From Alternaria dauci (taxonomy: Eukaryota > Ascomycota > Dothideomycetes > Pleosporales > Pleosporaceae): a stretch of DNA of 64,000 nucleotides. The notes under the pieces were generated by a model. That model was not told where the DNA came from. It was given only the letters and a program-made list of their open reading frames with translations, and made no database searches. Shown piece by piece: positions 1-10,575 of this stretch. Location of the stretch: assembly GCF_042100115.1 (NCBI RefSeq), contig NC_091274.1, positions 1,426,001-1,490,000 of the forward strand, read 5' to 3'. Position numbers and translations under genes: made by a program. The first letter of the stretch is position 1, and the number at the start of each line of letters is the position of its first letter.

Positions 1-174
1 GCTTGGGGCTTTGACGACTGGCTCCTTGACAGCAGTCTAGGTCGCGCCGACGGAAAGGTCTACGAGGACATGTTCTACAGAGCGAGCGAACTCAACCCGC
101 TCAACAACTATACGGTGGACCCATATCCAGAGAACGATGTTTTGTTCAAGCGCATTGAGAAGAGCAAGCTGTAA
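1..174 (+). CDS. Acyl-CoA oxidase, C-terminal end (partial)
   Basis: This is the last 57 codons of a peroxisomal acyl-CoA oxidase, which performs the first, FAD-dependent and H2O2-producing step of beta-oxidation. The frame is open from base 1 and stops with TAA at 172-174. The stretch LLDSSLGRADGKVYEDMF followed by NPLNNY matches the family C-terminus (human ACOX1 has a very similar LDSALG..DGNVYERLF..NPLN block). The protein ends in KSKL, a canonical type 1 peroxisomal targeting signal, so import into the peroxisome matrix is expected. The FAD and acyl-binding domains lie outside the window. No other family fits this tail well. Confidence 0.88.
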   Translation, partial: AWGFDDWLLDSSLGRADGKVYEDMFYRASELNPLNNYTVDPYPENDVLFKRIEKSKL

Positions 175-532
175 GAATATCTTTTTGTAGACATGTAATT
201 GTATTTGAGTAGAACCATAGACGAGAGAGTAATACATAGAGTCTATAACTACCAAAACTTGTTCCGTTACAATAGAGAGGAGTTCTCATGCAGGTCACCA
301 CTTGGGTATATATGTAGCCTACGGGTAATTTGATCCGAGAAAGTGGGGGCGTCGGTACACTGCATATGACGCCTACCCTCTATAGTCGACTTAGTGACCG
401 CGCATCAGTACACCCTCTCGTGAGGATAACACCTTCTCCCAAATCTTAGCAAATTCCCGGATTTTCTCTGCTTCGTAATCCTTTTCCGGATAATTCTACT
501 AGTAATTCAAGGCTGCCCCAGTCTACACCAAG
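175..532. other. Intergenic stretch, acyl-CoA oxidase to EthD-like gene
   Basis: About 360 bases hold the 3' region of the oxidase gene and the upstream region of the EthD-like gene. Both genes point the same way. I see no conserved frame or structured element. Confidence 0.5.
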
Positions 533-1276
533 ATGTCCTCCTCATCACCCACTGCAAGCGCTGGGGTCCTACTGGCCTTTCTCCAACCCATCTCAACCGA
601 AAGTGACGAAGCACCCGCAAACGAAAAATTCGACCTCCTGCCCACGGCCATAACAGCCAATGTACTAGGCATCAAGACCGCAAGGCAGTACAGGACGGCA
701 GATGTAGAGTACCAAAAACGGTATCTTGTCATTTGCGAGACGGAAGATTTGGCACGTGTCAATGTGAAGCAAATGCTAAAATTCCTGAAAGGAGAGAACA
801 TGAGCGGAGAGTGGGATATCAGGGCATACAGGGAGGTTGAGATCTTCGATCTAGAGAAGAGCGGTGGTACGTATCCCTTGCGTCATAGCCAACTAGAAGA
901 TGATAGGGCTGTGGAGTATCCCTCCTTGTTGACTTCATATGTAGAAGTTGCAAAGACGATTATGGTAGCGCTCATGCAACCATCATCCACCGGTGCTGCA
1001 GATCTGGACGCTTGGTATCGCAAAGAGCATAATCAATAGATGTCTGAGCAACCAAGCTGGCTACGGACATGTCGTTATTCACTCGTATCACAACAATGCA
1101 GTACTTCCGGCGGAGGCGGAGGGAATCAAGAGCTGTCATTCCTGGCTATCCATGAGTTTGGGGAAGGAGAACAGTTGGGCAATTCGGTCAAAGCGCTGGA
1201 ATCAATCAGCGACTGGACGATGAAGGTCATGAAAGATGCTATAGGAATCGACGCGGCGATTTATCGGAGAATATGA
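533..1276 (+). pseudogene. EthD-like dimeric alpha/beta-barrel protein interrupted by TAG
   Basis: One continuous frame of 248 codons is broken by a single TAG at 1037-1039. The first part (168 codons from ATG 533) ends DAWYRKEHNQ. The second part resumes in the same frame with MSEQPSWLRTCRYSL and runs through FLAIHEFGEGEQLG to IDAAIYRRI and TGA. The two parts are the two sides of one conserved EthD/dimeric alpha-beta-barrel block (AWYxxEHNxQMSxxPGxLRTxRY), so the stop most likely replaces Gln, one C-to-T change from CAG. No intron fits: the only GT..AG pair around it is about 27 nt. The family is widespread in ascomycetes, and its substrates are mostly unknown. The gene could be a recent pseudogene, a readthrough product, or a sequencing error. 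Confidence 0.72.
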
Positions 1277-1545
1277 GGAGGTTGGAGGAACTACTGTGAT
1301 GTCCTGAAGAAAGCATACTTGCATGTTTTGTTGCGAAGCTCAGCCGAGAACACGAATAAGTGAAGCGTTGTCTTGATCATCTTCGTTGACCTGTTCGAGC
1401 GAAAGTCATGATCGTAGACTGATACACGCATCTTGCTTTGGTGAAATTGTTGGGGATCAGATTTTGGCATCAGCTTTGAGTGAAATGGAGCTAAACAAAG
1501 CGGTGAGCAACCGTTCCCGTTGTTCAGGGTCCAGCGAAGAAGAGT

Positions 1546-2217
1546 CTACATTGTCCTACTGAAAATAACCTCAAGATCGCTGTGTCCAAAGTATAATCGT
1601 AATCCTCTCACAGCCATATCAGGGCTTATCATAAGTAGCCCAAACATAGAAGTCTGTTGCATGTATACGCGTTGTAAGGAAGGCAACAGATGCCTGTAGT
1701 TAGTGTCGGGTGGCGCACCTTGTTGCAGTCCTACAGCTAATCTTTTTGCAAGCCTTGATTCTACTTTGATTGCTTTAATTTTATGGCACATCTCGGGTCC
1801 GAGTTCGTATGCGGCTGCCATACAGTTATAGTAGAGTGTCAAATCAAATATGACCAAGTCGTTGAAACTAGACGTCGCTTCTTCTCTGATTTGTCTACAT
1901 GTTATCAGAAGAGAAATAGATGGCTGGTATTTCGGTAATCCGTGGCGTCGGACGAGACACGAGCCTCCAAATGGATCAATAGACTTTGGCTGCACTTGTA
2001 TGGTCTCGTTGGCGAAGACGTGTTGGTATATCATAAGACGAAGCTCGGCCGGCAAACGGAATAAAGGTGGGGGATAGAAATTATTCTGTTCACTTTTTGG
2101 TGGTCAGACCAGTATTCGTCAGAAATCTACACGGCAAACCTACTCTGTGTCGATTTGATGATGGCCTTGTGTCGCGGGTTTCAGGCGACCCAAACTTTCA
2201 GCAACTTTGTCGTTCAT
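1546..2217 (-). CDS. 2EXR/F-box-like domain protein, two exons
   Basis: This is a 206-residue protein of the large fungal group whose hallmark is an F-box-like LPAELRLMIY motif (about residues 42-51), often annotated 2EXR or F-box-like. The function is unknown, though a protein-binding role is usually assumed. The frame with this motif has no ATG of its own. An upstream exon (2144-2217, MNDKVAESLGRLKPATQ...) joins it through a 51-nt intron at 2093-2143. That intron has donor GTAGGT, CTGAC branch motifs and an AAG acceptor, and the join restores the frame (NNFYPPPLFRLPAELR). Exons: 2144-2217 and 1546-2092. The domain call is good. The first exon is an inference because AAG acceptors are uncommon. 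Confidence 0.6.
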
Positions 2218-2338
2218 GGTGTTTTGATTGTAGCAGAGGGTATTGTTTTCTTCGCTTTCCGAGGTAAACTCGTGGTAGTGGAAGACCGAGGTTTGTATTG
2301 TGTGATGGAAGTTTGGATGACGGAGACTGGAGGGGGGA

Positions 2339-2359
2339 GGGGGGGGGGGGGGGGGGGGG
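2339..2359. repeat. Poly-G tract (G21)
   Basis: This is an uninterrupted run of about 21 G, preceded by further G-rich sequence from 2330. It lies between the small 2EXR gene and the Alba gene, about 155 bases upstream of the Alba start. Such tracts are slippage-prone. Confidence 0.9.
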
Positions 2360-2514
2360 AAATTCGGGGATAGATTAGCGCAATGTGGTATCTCCGGCGG
2401 CGCGTCCCAGATTTTCGGCGCGTCCTAACCTTGGTCATCGTTCTCTAACGCGCACCGCAACGCTGACTGTCACGCGCTTTTTTTTCGACTATCGCAGGCT
2501 TTTGGTCACTCGCA

Positions 2515-3405
2515 ATGGGAAACGCAGCACGTACGAGCGAGGTTCTTGCATCGTCGGCCGAGAAAGACGCCAATATCACAACGGTGACAGCGACTCCACC
2601 TTACTCGAGCGAGGGACCTACACTTCCGATCATCGGGGTACCAGATGACGCGTTCAAAGCCAACGGAGCCAATGTCGCAGGCAAGAAGCGAAGGGCTCAA
2701 GAAAGTGTCAATGGCAGTGCGCTCAAAAAACCATCGCAGGCACAATCTCCACCTACAATACACCCCTCACTTTATGAACCATGGACACGGTTGCCTACCG
2801 AGCTACGTAAAATTCTCGAAGTCCAAAAGCGTTTGCGCGTCGCACAGAACATCATACCGGTCGTCTTCTCCAAGAATCAGAATGTCAAGTCCGGAATCAA
2901 CCGGCTGAAGACATATTTGGGTGCCTACAGAGACCTTGCGTCTACAATTGAGATGCCGGATGCATTAAAAGAGGATGACTTGATGATAGCCGTCTCAGCG
3001 CAGGGCGGAGGCACAACAAAACTAGTAGGCATTGTAGACATGGTCCGACGGATTGTAGCGCCAAGTGGGACAGAGCATAACAGAAACGCGAACGAGGAGG
3101 TGTGGTGGATGTACACTATGCTTACTAGTGTGGATATCGATCGAGAAATAAAGACGTCGACACCAGCGAACAAGGGCAACACAGGCGCTGAGAAGACCCA
3201 GAGTATACAGGAGGAGGAGGCTTTTGAGCCCATCAACCTTGACAGGCAAGACGCACAAGGGCCAGCGGCTGGAGACATCACCATAAAGAAGAGGACAGTC
3301 CCTGTGGTAACAGTCTGGATGACCAAGAAGCGAATACCCATATTTCAGACCGCCTTTGGGGAGCAGACTTTCACCGTGCAAATACTACCCAAAAACTCGG
3401 ATTGA
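2515..3405 (+). CDS. Alba-domain nucleic-acid-binding protein
   Basis: This is a single-exon protein of 296 residues. A low-complexity N-terminus (about 1-95) with a basic GKKRR patch is followed by an Alba-type domain at about residues 97-185: RLRVAQNIIPVVFSKNQNVKSGI, then INRLKTYLGAYRD, then AVSAQGGGTTKLVGIVDMVRR. Alba folds bind RNA or DNA. In eukaryotes this branch includes the RNase P/MRP subunits Rpp20 and Rpp25, and the fungal members are close to Rpp25. The C-terminal half continues the fold after an acidic insertion and ends with VPVVTVWMTKKRIP. The start at 2515 is the first ATG of the frame and precedes all conserved sequence. The exact complex is an inference. Confidence 0.75.
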   Translation: MGNAARTSEVLASSAEKDANITTVTATPPYSSEGPTLPIIGVPDDAFKANGANVAGKKRRAQESVNGSALKKPSQAQSPPTIHPSLYEPWTRLPTELRKILEVQKRLRVAQNIIPVVFSKNQNVKSGINRLKTYLGAYRDLASTIEMPDALKEDDLMIAVSAQGGGTTKLVGIVDMVRRIVAPSGTEHNRNANEEVWWMYTMLTSVDIDREIKTSTPANKGNTGAEKTQSIQEEEAFEPINLDRQDAQGPAAGDITIKKRTVPVVTVWMTKKRIPIFQTAFGEQTFTVQILPKNSD

Positions 3406-4910
3406 AGACCTATAGATTTCCCGGATAGAAACCTATAGATCCCGCCTGGGATGTCTTTCGGTCGTCATCGGGTCTCTTCAAACCTCAGCTCTGTCTAGCA
3501 AAGCCGATCTGCTTGTATATACACTTCACCTTCTTTGGAATGACAGCAAATGGCAAATCCTACTGTCGGCCTGCCAAACGCCAACTGAAACCCAACACCT
3601 CGGCGCCCTTCTGAGTTGCTAGCGGTCGTTGGCGCCATCCCGTCATACATGTTGTTCGACGCAACATGCAAAGTAAAGAGAGCTGGAGTCGCGTCGTCGC
3701 CAGTTAAGGTACCGGGCGCGTTACGAGCTCAGTTTCTGGGAAGGAGGTGTCTTTGAAAGACAAGCGAATGCCATCAGCGCAAGGCTAAATGGAGAACCTA
3801 CTGATGGTGCTATCATGATTATCCTAGGAAAACAGTATTGGAAAATGAATTGTACTATCAACGAACGAACTTACGGGAGCAACGACACATCTATTTCGGT
3901 ACGAGGCTCAGAAGATTGATTCACTACTTATTATTCCTCTCCGGCCAAAGCTTGCATCCCATGATCACTGGACCGCATACCGAGTTTATCAATCACGTCC
4001 CCAAAGCACCCATTATATTGCCTTTGAATCGTCACCTACCTTCCTCTCTCTTTCCTGGTCATGTCACCTACCAACTGTAAAGACATCCCCTCTGCGTCTG
4101 GGGATGCAGCCTCACATCCGCTAATATCCCCCGGTTTGAACCGGTTTATATCCTGGACTCTATGCGTAATGGCAAAGATACTGCAACTAAACTGACTCTG
4201 CTAGAGCCAAATGTCTATCAACTGGCAGGTGGAGAGCTGGCGGGTCATGGTAAAACAGCTTCTCGATTTGACATCGTGACTAGAAAAGAGACGAAAGCTG
4301 GAGCACTGTGCGAGAACTTGTTCTGGGTTGAGATGGCGGGATTTCAAGCTGGTCGATGATGTGAGTGCTCAATGGATAGTACGTCGAGGTCGAGGGAATA
4401 CGGCCTTAAGTGACTAAAGTATAACCTGGTACTATCTCCAGCAGAAAGTAAAGCATATTACACTGGAACTACGCAAGATGCCCATCAGTGAGCCAATACG
4501 TCTCAATGTGTACCACCTCCGCATGTGCTCTCCAAAGTCTCCCAAACAACTCCAGGATTGGCAATGCAATCGAAATGTTTGACAATTGGCTAGGACAAAA
4601 GATGCAATGGACAGAAGAAGGACGAAAGCGAGGTCAAGAGACCGCACTATATACAGCATCAAAGCAACGTATTCGGTAGATACCGGGTGTGAGGATTCAA
4701 ATTCGGGTGCGATGACTGAGCTAGTGATTCATATGATGAGGAGTGGTGCTTGTGGAGGTTGGGGGAGGTTGAGTTGGGGGACAATGGCTGGCTGAAAGGA
4801 ATGATGCCGGTTGAGCATATCAGAGGACCAACAGCGTTTAGCCGGAGTTCGAGCAAGTAGCCATGTTATTAATTATCTTTGTTCAGTACGGTTATACAGA
4901 GATTGTCCGA
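3406..4910. other. 1.5 kb gene-free stretch
   Basis: Short frames are present (for example around 3838-4080 and 4162-4359), but none shows a family motif, a splice-consistent extension or codon bias like the neighbours. The stretch lies between the 3' ends of two converging genes. I see nothing else in it. Confidence 0.5.
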
Positions 4911-6494
4911 TCATGGTTGAATCGGGAACCATTGAGTAAACACTCTCTTCGGGTCGTATTTCTTTTTGAGCTTCTTCAGTTTCGCGAGGCTGGATCCGTA
5001 GATGGCGGTGTTTGTCTCGTCGCCGAATGCAAAGTTGGCATACCTGTACAGCCTTTAGCATCGGCGCAATATCATCTCGACAGTGACAACTTACGTGGGG
5101 TCATTCTTTGGATTGCTACTCCTCGTCCACAGTGCCCTGACCTTACTTCCAAATTCCAAAGCTTCAACATCTAGACTGGCATCATCGTACCACGGTATAA
5201 CGATCGCCTGGGAGAATGCATCTCTCCTCAATGCCTCGTTCATGGCAGTCGAGCCGAGAGGTGCCGACATGGCTTTGGTCAGATTGTAGCGCTCGACAAG
5301 CACGGCAGAATTTGGACCTTTGGCCTGGAAACTTTTGTAGAGTTCCCAGATCTCGGGCCACTTCTGTGCGCTCATTCCAGTGATGGTTGAGCTGTACGAC
5401 GGCTTGCGGCCACCGCGGGTGCAAAAGCCGATATTGGCATCGTTCCAATGATCGTATGCGGTAATTGCGCTGGATTCGGATATGGGACCGATGTTGTAAA
5501 AAGGCGCGAAGGCTGCGCGGCCTGTTTCGTTCGTTCCCTTGCGAAGAAATCCGGTAACCAGGATAGAGGGCTCGTTGAGTGGCTCCCCACTGGACGTTAG
5601 CACGAGGTAAACCCGCTGTTGTGGCGTAAGGGGAAGGTTCTCCACCGCTTGCGCAACTTGCTCGAGTTTGTCGGGTGAAAAGAAGAGGTTGTTGATGAAT
5701 GCTGTGCGATCTTCTTCGGTAGCGGGCATTGCCTTGACGGTTGCTGAAACCACGATTGCGAAGTTGGGAGCTGCTCCCCGAAGTGCCCAGAACAGATCAG
5801 GGTGAGAGGTAGACGATACTGTGAGTATCTCGCCGGTAGCGATGACGACGCGCATGGAGATGATGTTGTCAACTCCGAAGCCGACCTCGCCCATGAGATT
5901 GCCTTGCGTGAGTTAGCGTTACGACGCTCACAAGATGCACGTAGTACACACCGTATCCGCCACCGAGCATAGCTCCCAGGGCGCCAACGCAGTTGCAATT
6001 GCCTGTAATGATCAAGGCGCCAGCAGCGTTTGCTGCTACGATGGTATCTCCGATGCTGGCACCGCCCCCGATAGTGGCGGTGGTCTTGTCTGCAGCAACA
6101 GTGACTTTGTTGAGATTGGAAAGGTCAATCATGACGCCCCATTCTCCCAAGCTGAACGTCTTCCCCCATCCAATACCTCCATTCTGCGCAAGGAATGGGA
6201 TTCCAATCTTCGTACAGTACTTGATCTTTTTCTCTAATTAGCCCTCACTGTCTGTTGAGCTAGCAATCTTGGTGGGACTGGACCTACTATTGTTGCTATA
6301 TCTTTCTCAGCTTGCACACTGACGACAACTGCTGGCAAGGGCGCGTTGTAGTCACTCCACCGTGCTCGAAGTTCGACACTGACTGAAGATGGCGATGATA
6401 CCAAGGTTTTAAGATCCCTTGCGACATCGGCCTGCCTTACGGCCAGCGCCGAAACCGCCGCTGCAAAAGAAACCAAGAGTGACAAGACCTTCAT
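4911..6494 (-). CDS. Secreted FAD-binding (PCMH/berberine-bridge type) oxidoreductase
   Basis: This is a four-exon gene coding for 473 residues. Exons: 6288-6494, 5952-6225, 5095-5902 and 4911-5043; introns are 49-62 nt. It starts with a signal peptide (MKVLSLLVSFAAAVSALA). A PCMH-type FAD domain follows (GVMIDLSNLN, TIGGGASIGDTI, GALGAMLGGGYG, PDLFWALRGA), then a substrate domain and a berberine-bridge-like C-terminus (YANFAFGD...YDPKRVFTQWFPIQP). Such enzymes oxidise diverse alcohols, sugars or secondary-metabolite intermediates, often with covalently held FAD. The usual R-x-GGH histidine for FAD attachment is replaced: the segment reads AQNGGIGW. The cysteine of GNCNCVGALG is present. All junctions keep frame. 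The substrate is unknown. Confidence 0.85.
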
Positions 6495-6871
6495 GTTAAC
6501 AGTACCGAATGCATGGCTGATGGTCCAACGGGCTTTTTAATTGACACTGAACTTTCTCGGCTACCCACAGGGTAACATGGAACGTCGGGACCACCTATTA
6601 CTAGGTAAAGCGGGTAATCTGCCGTCTCAGTACAGGAACCTAGTCGCCAGATGGCCCTGTGTCAGTGTACCCCGTAGTTCCTGCATGCTAGGTGTGATTA
6701 CCGAGCGATTATCTTAGACATGGATTATCTGCCGTGCTCGTTCACAGTTTGACCCAATTACCGCGGGCGTATCCACATTGGGATATACGTCCTCCGACGG
6801 CCCCATGCGAGCCGGCCCCCATCCATCTCCACAGCTAGTTTGTCGCTCCAAAAGCGCACGGCCATGATTCT

Positions 6872-6906
<35 letters not shown>

Positions 6907-7366
6907 CGTCTCAAGCGGTCAATATTGATTGCTGCCCTTCCAAAGTATCACCACTTGCGCAAAGGCTGGACCCACCTTGCGACCAGTGTCGAGGGATCCG
7001 GAAGGTTACATCGCCGTGGGAGCAGGGTCCCAAGAACGTGCTGTCGGTGGTATGCAATATGTATTTCCCCGAGTGACTTGGCACTTGGCAGTGACATGGG
7101 TGATGTACCGGGAAAAGTGCTTTTCTGGACAGCCACCCCTCCAGTAACTTGCAACGTACTGATCGCCTTAGATAGCCTCGGAGGCCAACAGAAGAAAAAC
7201 ACTCCGAGAACTAGGCCGAACAAATTATTGTATGAATCGAGCTTCGACACATGAAGACTGCCAGGTGGTGTGGATTCTTGATGATTCTGGTACATATCAT
7301 CGATGAGTACCCCAAGGTTGGTGCTCTACGTTTGCGATCAAGTGAAAGTCCCGCGCGAGGAATCGA
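6495..7366. other. Intergenic stretch with a CA microsatellite
   Basis: This is the upstream region of the FAD oxidase and the downstream region of the membrane receptor gene, both on the minus strand. Apart from the CA repeat near 6873-6904 I see no feature. Confidence 0.5.
6873..6904. repeat. (CA)16 microsatellite
   Basis: Sixteen perfect CA dinucleotides lie in non-coding DNA about 380 bases upstream of the FAD oxidase start. They create spurious HTHTHT and VCVCVC frames on the two strands. Confidence 0.95.
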
Positions 7367-8821
7367 TTATTCCAGGGTCTGATGGATCGTGACCTCTTTA
7401 GTGATACCGTGTTTGCTCAGCGTGGAGGAATCTTCTGGGGGTGTAGAAGGAACATGCTCAGACTGGGTTGTCAGCTCTAAATAGCATTAGTAATCCGTTA
7501 TGCATAGTCATATTGAGACACCACGTACCAATCTCATCGATCTCCTGATATGACTTGCGCGCTAATTTGGTACCAAATGTGCCGCTTTTCGTCGTACCCT
7601 CCCGCGCAGATGACCCAAAGCCATAATCTGATGACCTGTACCCGTAACCGTAGCCTGAGCTAGTCTGCGTCGCTTCTCTAGGGTAGAAGTAGAACCAGAT
7701 GGGACGCAATGTGGGAAGACACGCGCACACCACGCCTAGAGATAGCTCGATATTGGTCCAAAAGAACACTGGTGCAGTGTAGTAAATAACGTCGTCTGGG
7801 TGCTTAAGGTATTCACCGGCGATTGAATATGTCGCGACGACTCGTGTAATACTCACGGCGCATACACTGTATACGTTAGATCATGTAGACACAGTGAGAT
7901 ATGGTAGAAGGTATCTTACGCCGCTCCCAACGAAAGCATCACAATCACAGCTAGCTTCTTCTTCATCTCCATTCTAACGCTCAAAACCATTGGAATAGGA
8001 AGGATAAGGATGGCAATGTCTGCAAAAACGCCCGTGTACTAGCAGAATGATTAGTCTTGTCTGAGTCCAGAAGTCAAATTGTGAGTCCGCAACCTACCAG
8101 CAGTGCCAAAAACATGGGGACAGTCTCGACGCAACTGTTCCCATAATATGGCTCAATGAACACCGTGATTGGGTAACAAGTGAACAAGTGTGAGAATGTG
8201 AAGCTGACGGTCCAGCATATGACATAGGCTAGCACGCCATAGACCGCTATGCGAAATTTCCGTACGTCGAAGATATTCTTATACAATATCAAGATAGATG
8301 ACTTGACTAGACCCAATCCAACAATTGAGATCATGTTCAGAGCGAACTTCGTCTGGAAAGGTAAGTAGTCGCACTATATTTCCCAGCTCAAGTACTCACT
8401 TGCTCGAAAAATATAAGCCCTGGGTCGTCCATGATGGGCTGACCATCTTCGTCCAGTGGCTGGTGGGAGCCCAAGTAACCATGTATGGCCGCTGAATATT
8501 GGTGTGAGCAATCTTCCTACCTAGGTAGACTGCAATCGAGACACTCACTAGCTAGTTGTAAGGAGCAACAAACCATCGATATGACCTAGCATCGGTTGTT
8601 AGTCATTTCTGTAGAAACTCAACCATCCAAAGGACTCTTACCAGAGCAGCGATCGTGAGAAAGTCATCCCATCCAACCCTTTTGGCGATCCTTTTTGCCC
8701 ACAAACGCAAACAAACAAAAACGAAAGGCAGTACCATAAAAGCTATGGCCAGTGAAATCATCATACTTTTCGAATAATTGTGATTCATCTTGACTGTCAT
8801 CTGGAAGCGCTGTTTGCGCAA
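7367..8821 (-). CDS. Seven-TM fungal rhodopsin-fold (Pth11/SAT4-like) membrane protein
   Basis: This is a seven-exon gene coding for 376 residues. Exons: 8642-8821, 8549-8585, 8400-8491, 8098-8352, 7920-8038, 7529-7866 and 7367-7476; introns are 47-59 nt. Hydrophobic segments begin with MMISLAIAFMVLPFVFVCLRLW, followed by the family motif GWDDFLTIAAL. Next come IHGYLGSHQP, LVKSSILILYKNIF, FADIAILILPIPMVLSV, SITRVVATYSI and IELSLGVVCACLPTLRPI. This order is that of the large fungal plasma-membrane family (PF20684-like) that includes Pth11-type receptors, but no CFEM domain is present. The cytoplasmic tail is Ser/Gly/Tyr-rich and continues through the last exon to HGITKEVTIHQTLE. The ligand and role are unknown. 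A start at an internal ATG (8800 or 8788) is possible. Confidence 0.84.
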
Positions 8822-10575
8822 AGAACACGAAGACCGCCGCTCGATGCTCCAAGGTTAATCTGCATTGCATTATGCGAATGAGCAACATATATGCTACATC
8901 CAGCGATACTGCGCTTCCAATCCGGGCCTCTGATTTGGCGCAATTATCGAGTGCGTATCATGTTTGGGGAACCATGGCGTGTTCCTTGTCTAATGTGACG
9001 TGCGGCCCAACCATAGTGACTGTCTGAGCTTGGCACGCTCTCGGTGCAGGCCTGTAAGTACCACAGGACCGAGGGTATTATAGTACGTCTGCTCCGAGAT
9101 CTACAAGGATGATACAAGGCCATGAGGTGACCCGTAACACAATGCACAGCTTGATGGGTCACCCGGGGTGATAAAGACTTTCGCATCCCATCACTGACAC
9201 ACTGTTTAAGATATATTTGCGACTTGAGCAACGCAAATGGTGCCATTCCAACTGTAAGTAGCGACTGTTCAAAAGCTTTACGCCACAGCTTCCGGTAGCA
9301 AAGTGTGCTCTTCCCAATTTCGCCGTGGTATGAGTATGTCCTCGCCTGGCCCTCAAATGAGGGCCTGTGGAAGTATGCGCATACTATCGTGGTAAAAGCG
9401 AAGCTTTGTCATCCAATCTGGTTATTCTACGCGATCTCGGAACCACGAAGATAGGTAGGATTGGCTTGGCTTGTTATAAGCAGGGGCTTGACGCTGAAGC
9501 GGAGTTATTTTGAACGGCAGAAGCCGTGTTGCTAAGCCACGGGACGTGCAATTACCCCACGCTAGCCCCCATGAGCACTTTTGGGGAGCGCACCAAGAAA
9601 TGGGCAACGCGACAGGCTGCCAATGAAATACAATGGAACACTGATTCGGATAAGGTAAGATAATCCAACATCCACACGGTCTTTGCTTTTCTCTAGCCAC
9701 ATGCAGGCGGATACTGACAGCGCCTTGCGTGGAAATGTGGTGTGACATGCGAAAAGCAGGACCCTGCTGAGTTTGGTTTCAGAGCGCCGACGACTATTCC
9801 AGAAGCTCCAGACTACCTAGGTATCTAAGTGCTCGTTGGGACATTTAGCAGAGAATTAGAGTAACATTACGATACCTGCTAACGTCAAAACACAACGATA
9901 TCTCCGTCTGATGTTGAGGAAAACCACGCAGGTTGCCGAAAGAACAGCAGTACTATATTGATTCCGTGTAGACAAATAGCGCGCGCTCGTGCAGCGGTCA
10001 CACCTCGGATCACCGTGCACAGAGGATGAGAACTAGACCCTGCATTACAGGATCCACGTCCAAAACAATCGGAAGCAAGCCTCCGACAACATCGACACTG
10101 TTGGAGCAGCAAAAGCAAACCCGACGAAAAGGATACTTTGCGAAAGACTGCACGGTGGTGGCCTAGAGCCCTATGGAATGGGAATCACCAAAAACGCATC
10201 TATGCCATTCGTCCTCCTGACGACAAGTATCCCCGGACAGGTTGCCAGACCGAGATGTGGAAAGCCGACGTACATTAGTGCGCATAGAATTATAGCCACT
10301 GTCTATCGACACACCGAGACAGCGGCTCGGGTCTAGCCTCTGAAGTGGTTGCGTATGCATGCCGGAGGCGCTCCGCATGGCTCGCAATTTACCTACGCAG
10401 CATCCTGTCCGAGACACTTTCATGGTCTTTATATCCGGAAACCTATCATGTTCTGATTTGATCTGATCTACGACTTCTGCTAATCATAAGAGCAGCAACG
10501 TGGAATCCCGTTTTACCAGTCTACCCATATACATCTTCAAATGGTGGGGTACGTGTGCCCGCTCAATCTAAGTCT
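8822..10575. other. 1.75 kb gene-free stretch
   Basis: Only short, patternless frames are present on either strand (the longest about 100 codons near 9422-9748). The stretch lies between the 5' end of the receptor gene and the 3' end of the biotin gene. I see no tRNA, repeat or transposon end. Confidence 0.5.

Noticed and set aside
4130..4155. Inverted repeat around ccggtttgaaccgg as a possible tRNA or hairpin
   Set aside because: It is a short palindrome only. No tRNA arms or box A/box B spacing are present.
6840..6914. HTHTHT / VCVCVC repeat peptides
   Set aside because: They are translations of the CA microsatellite, not protein.
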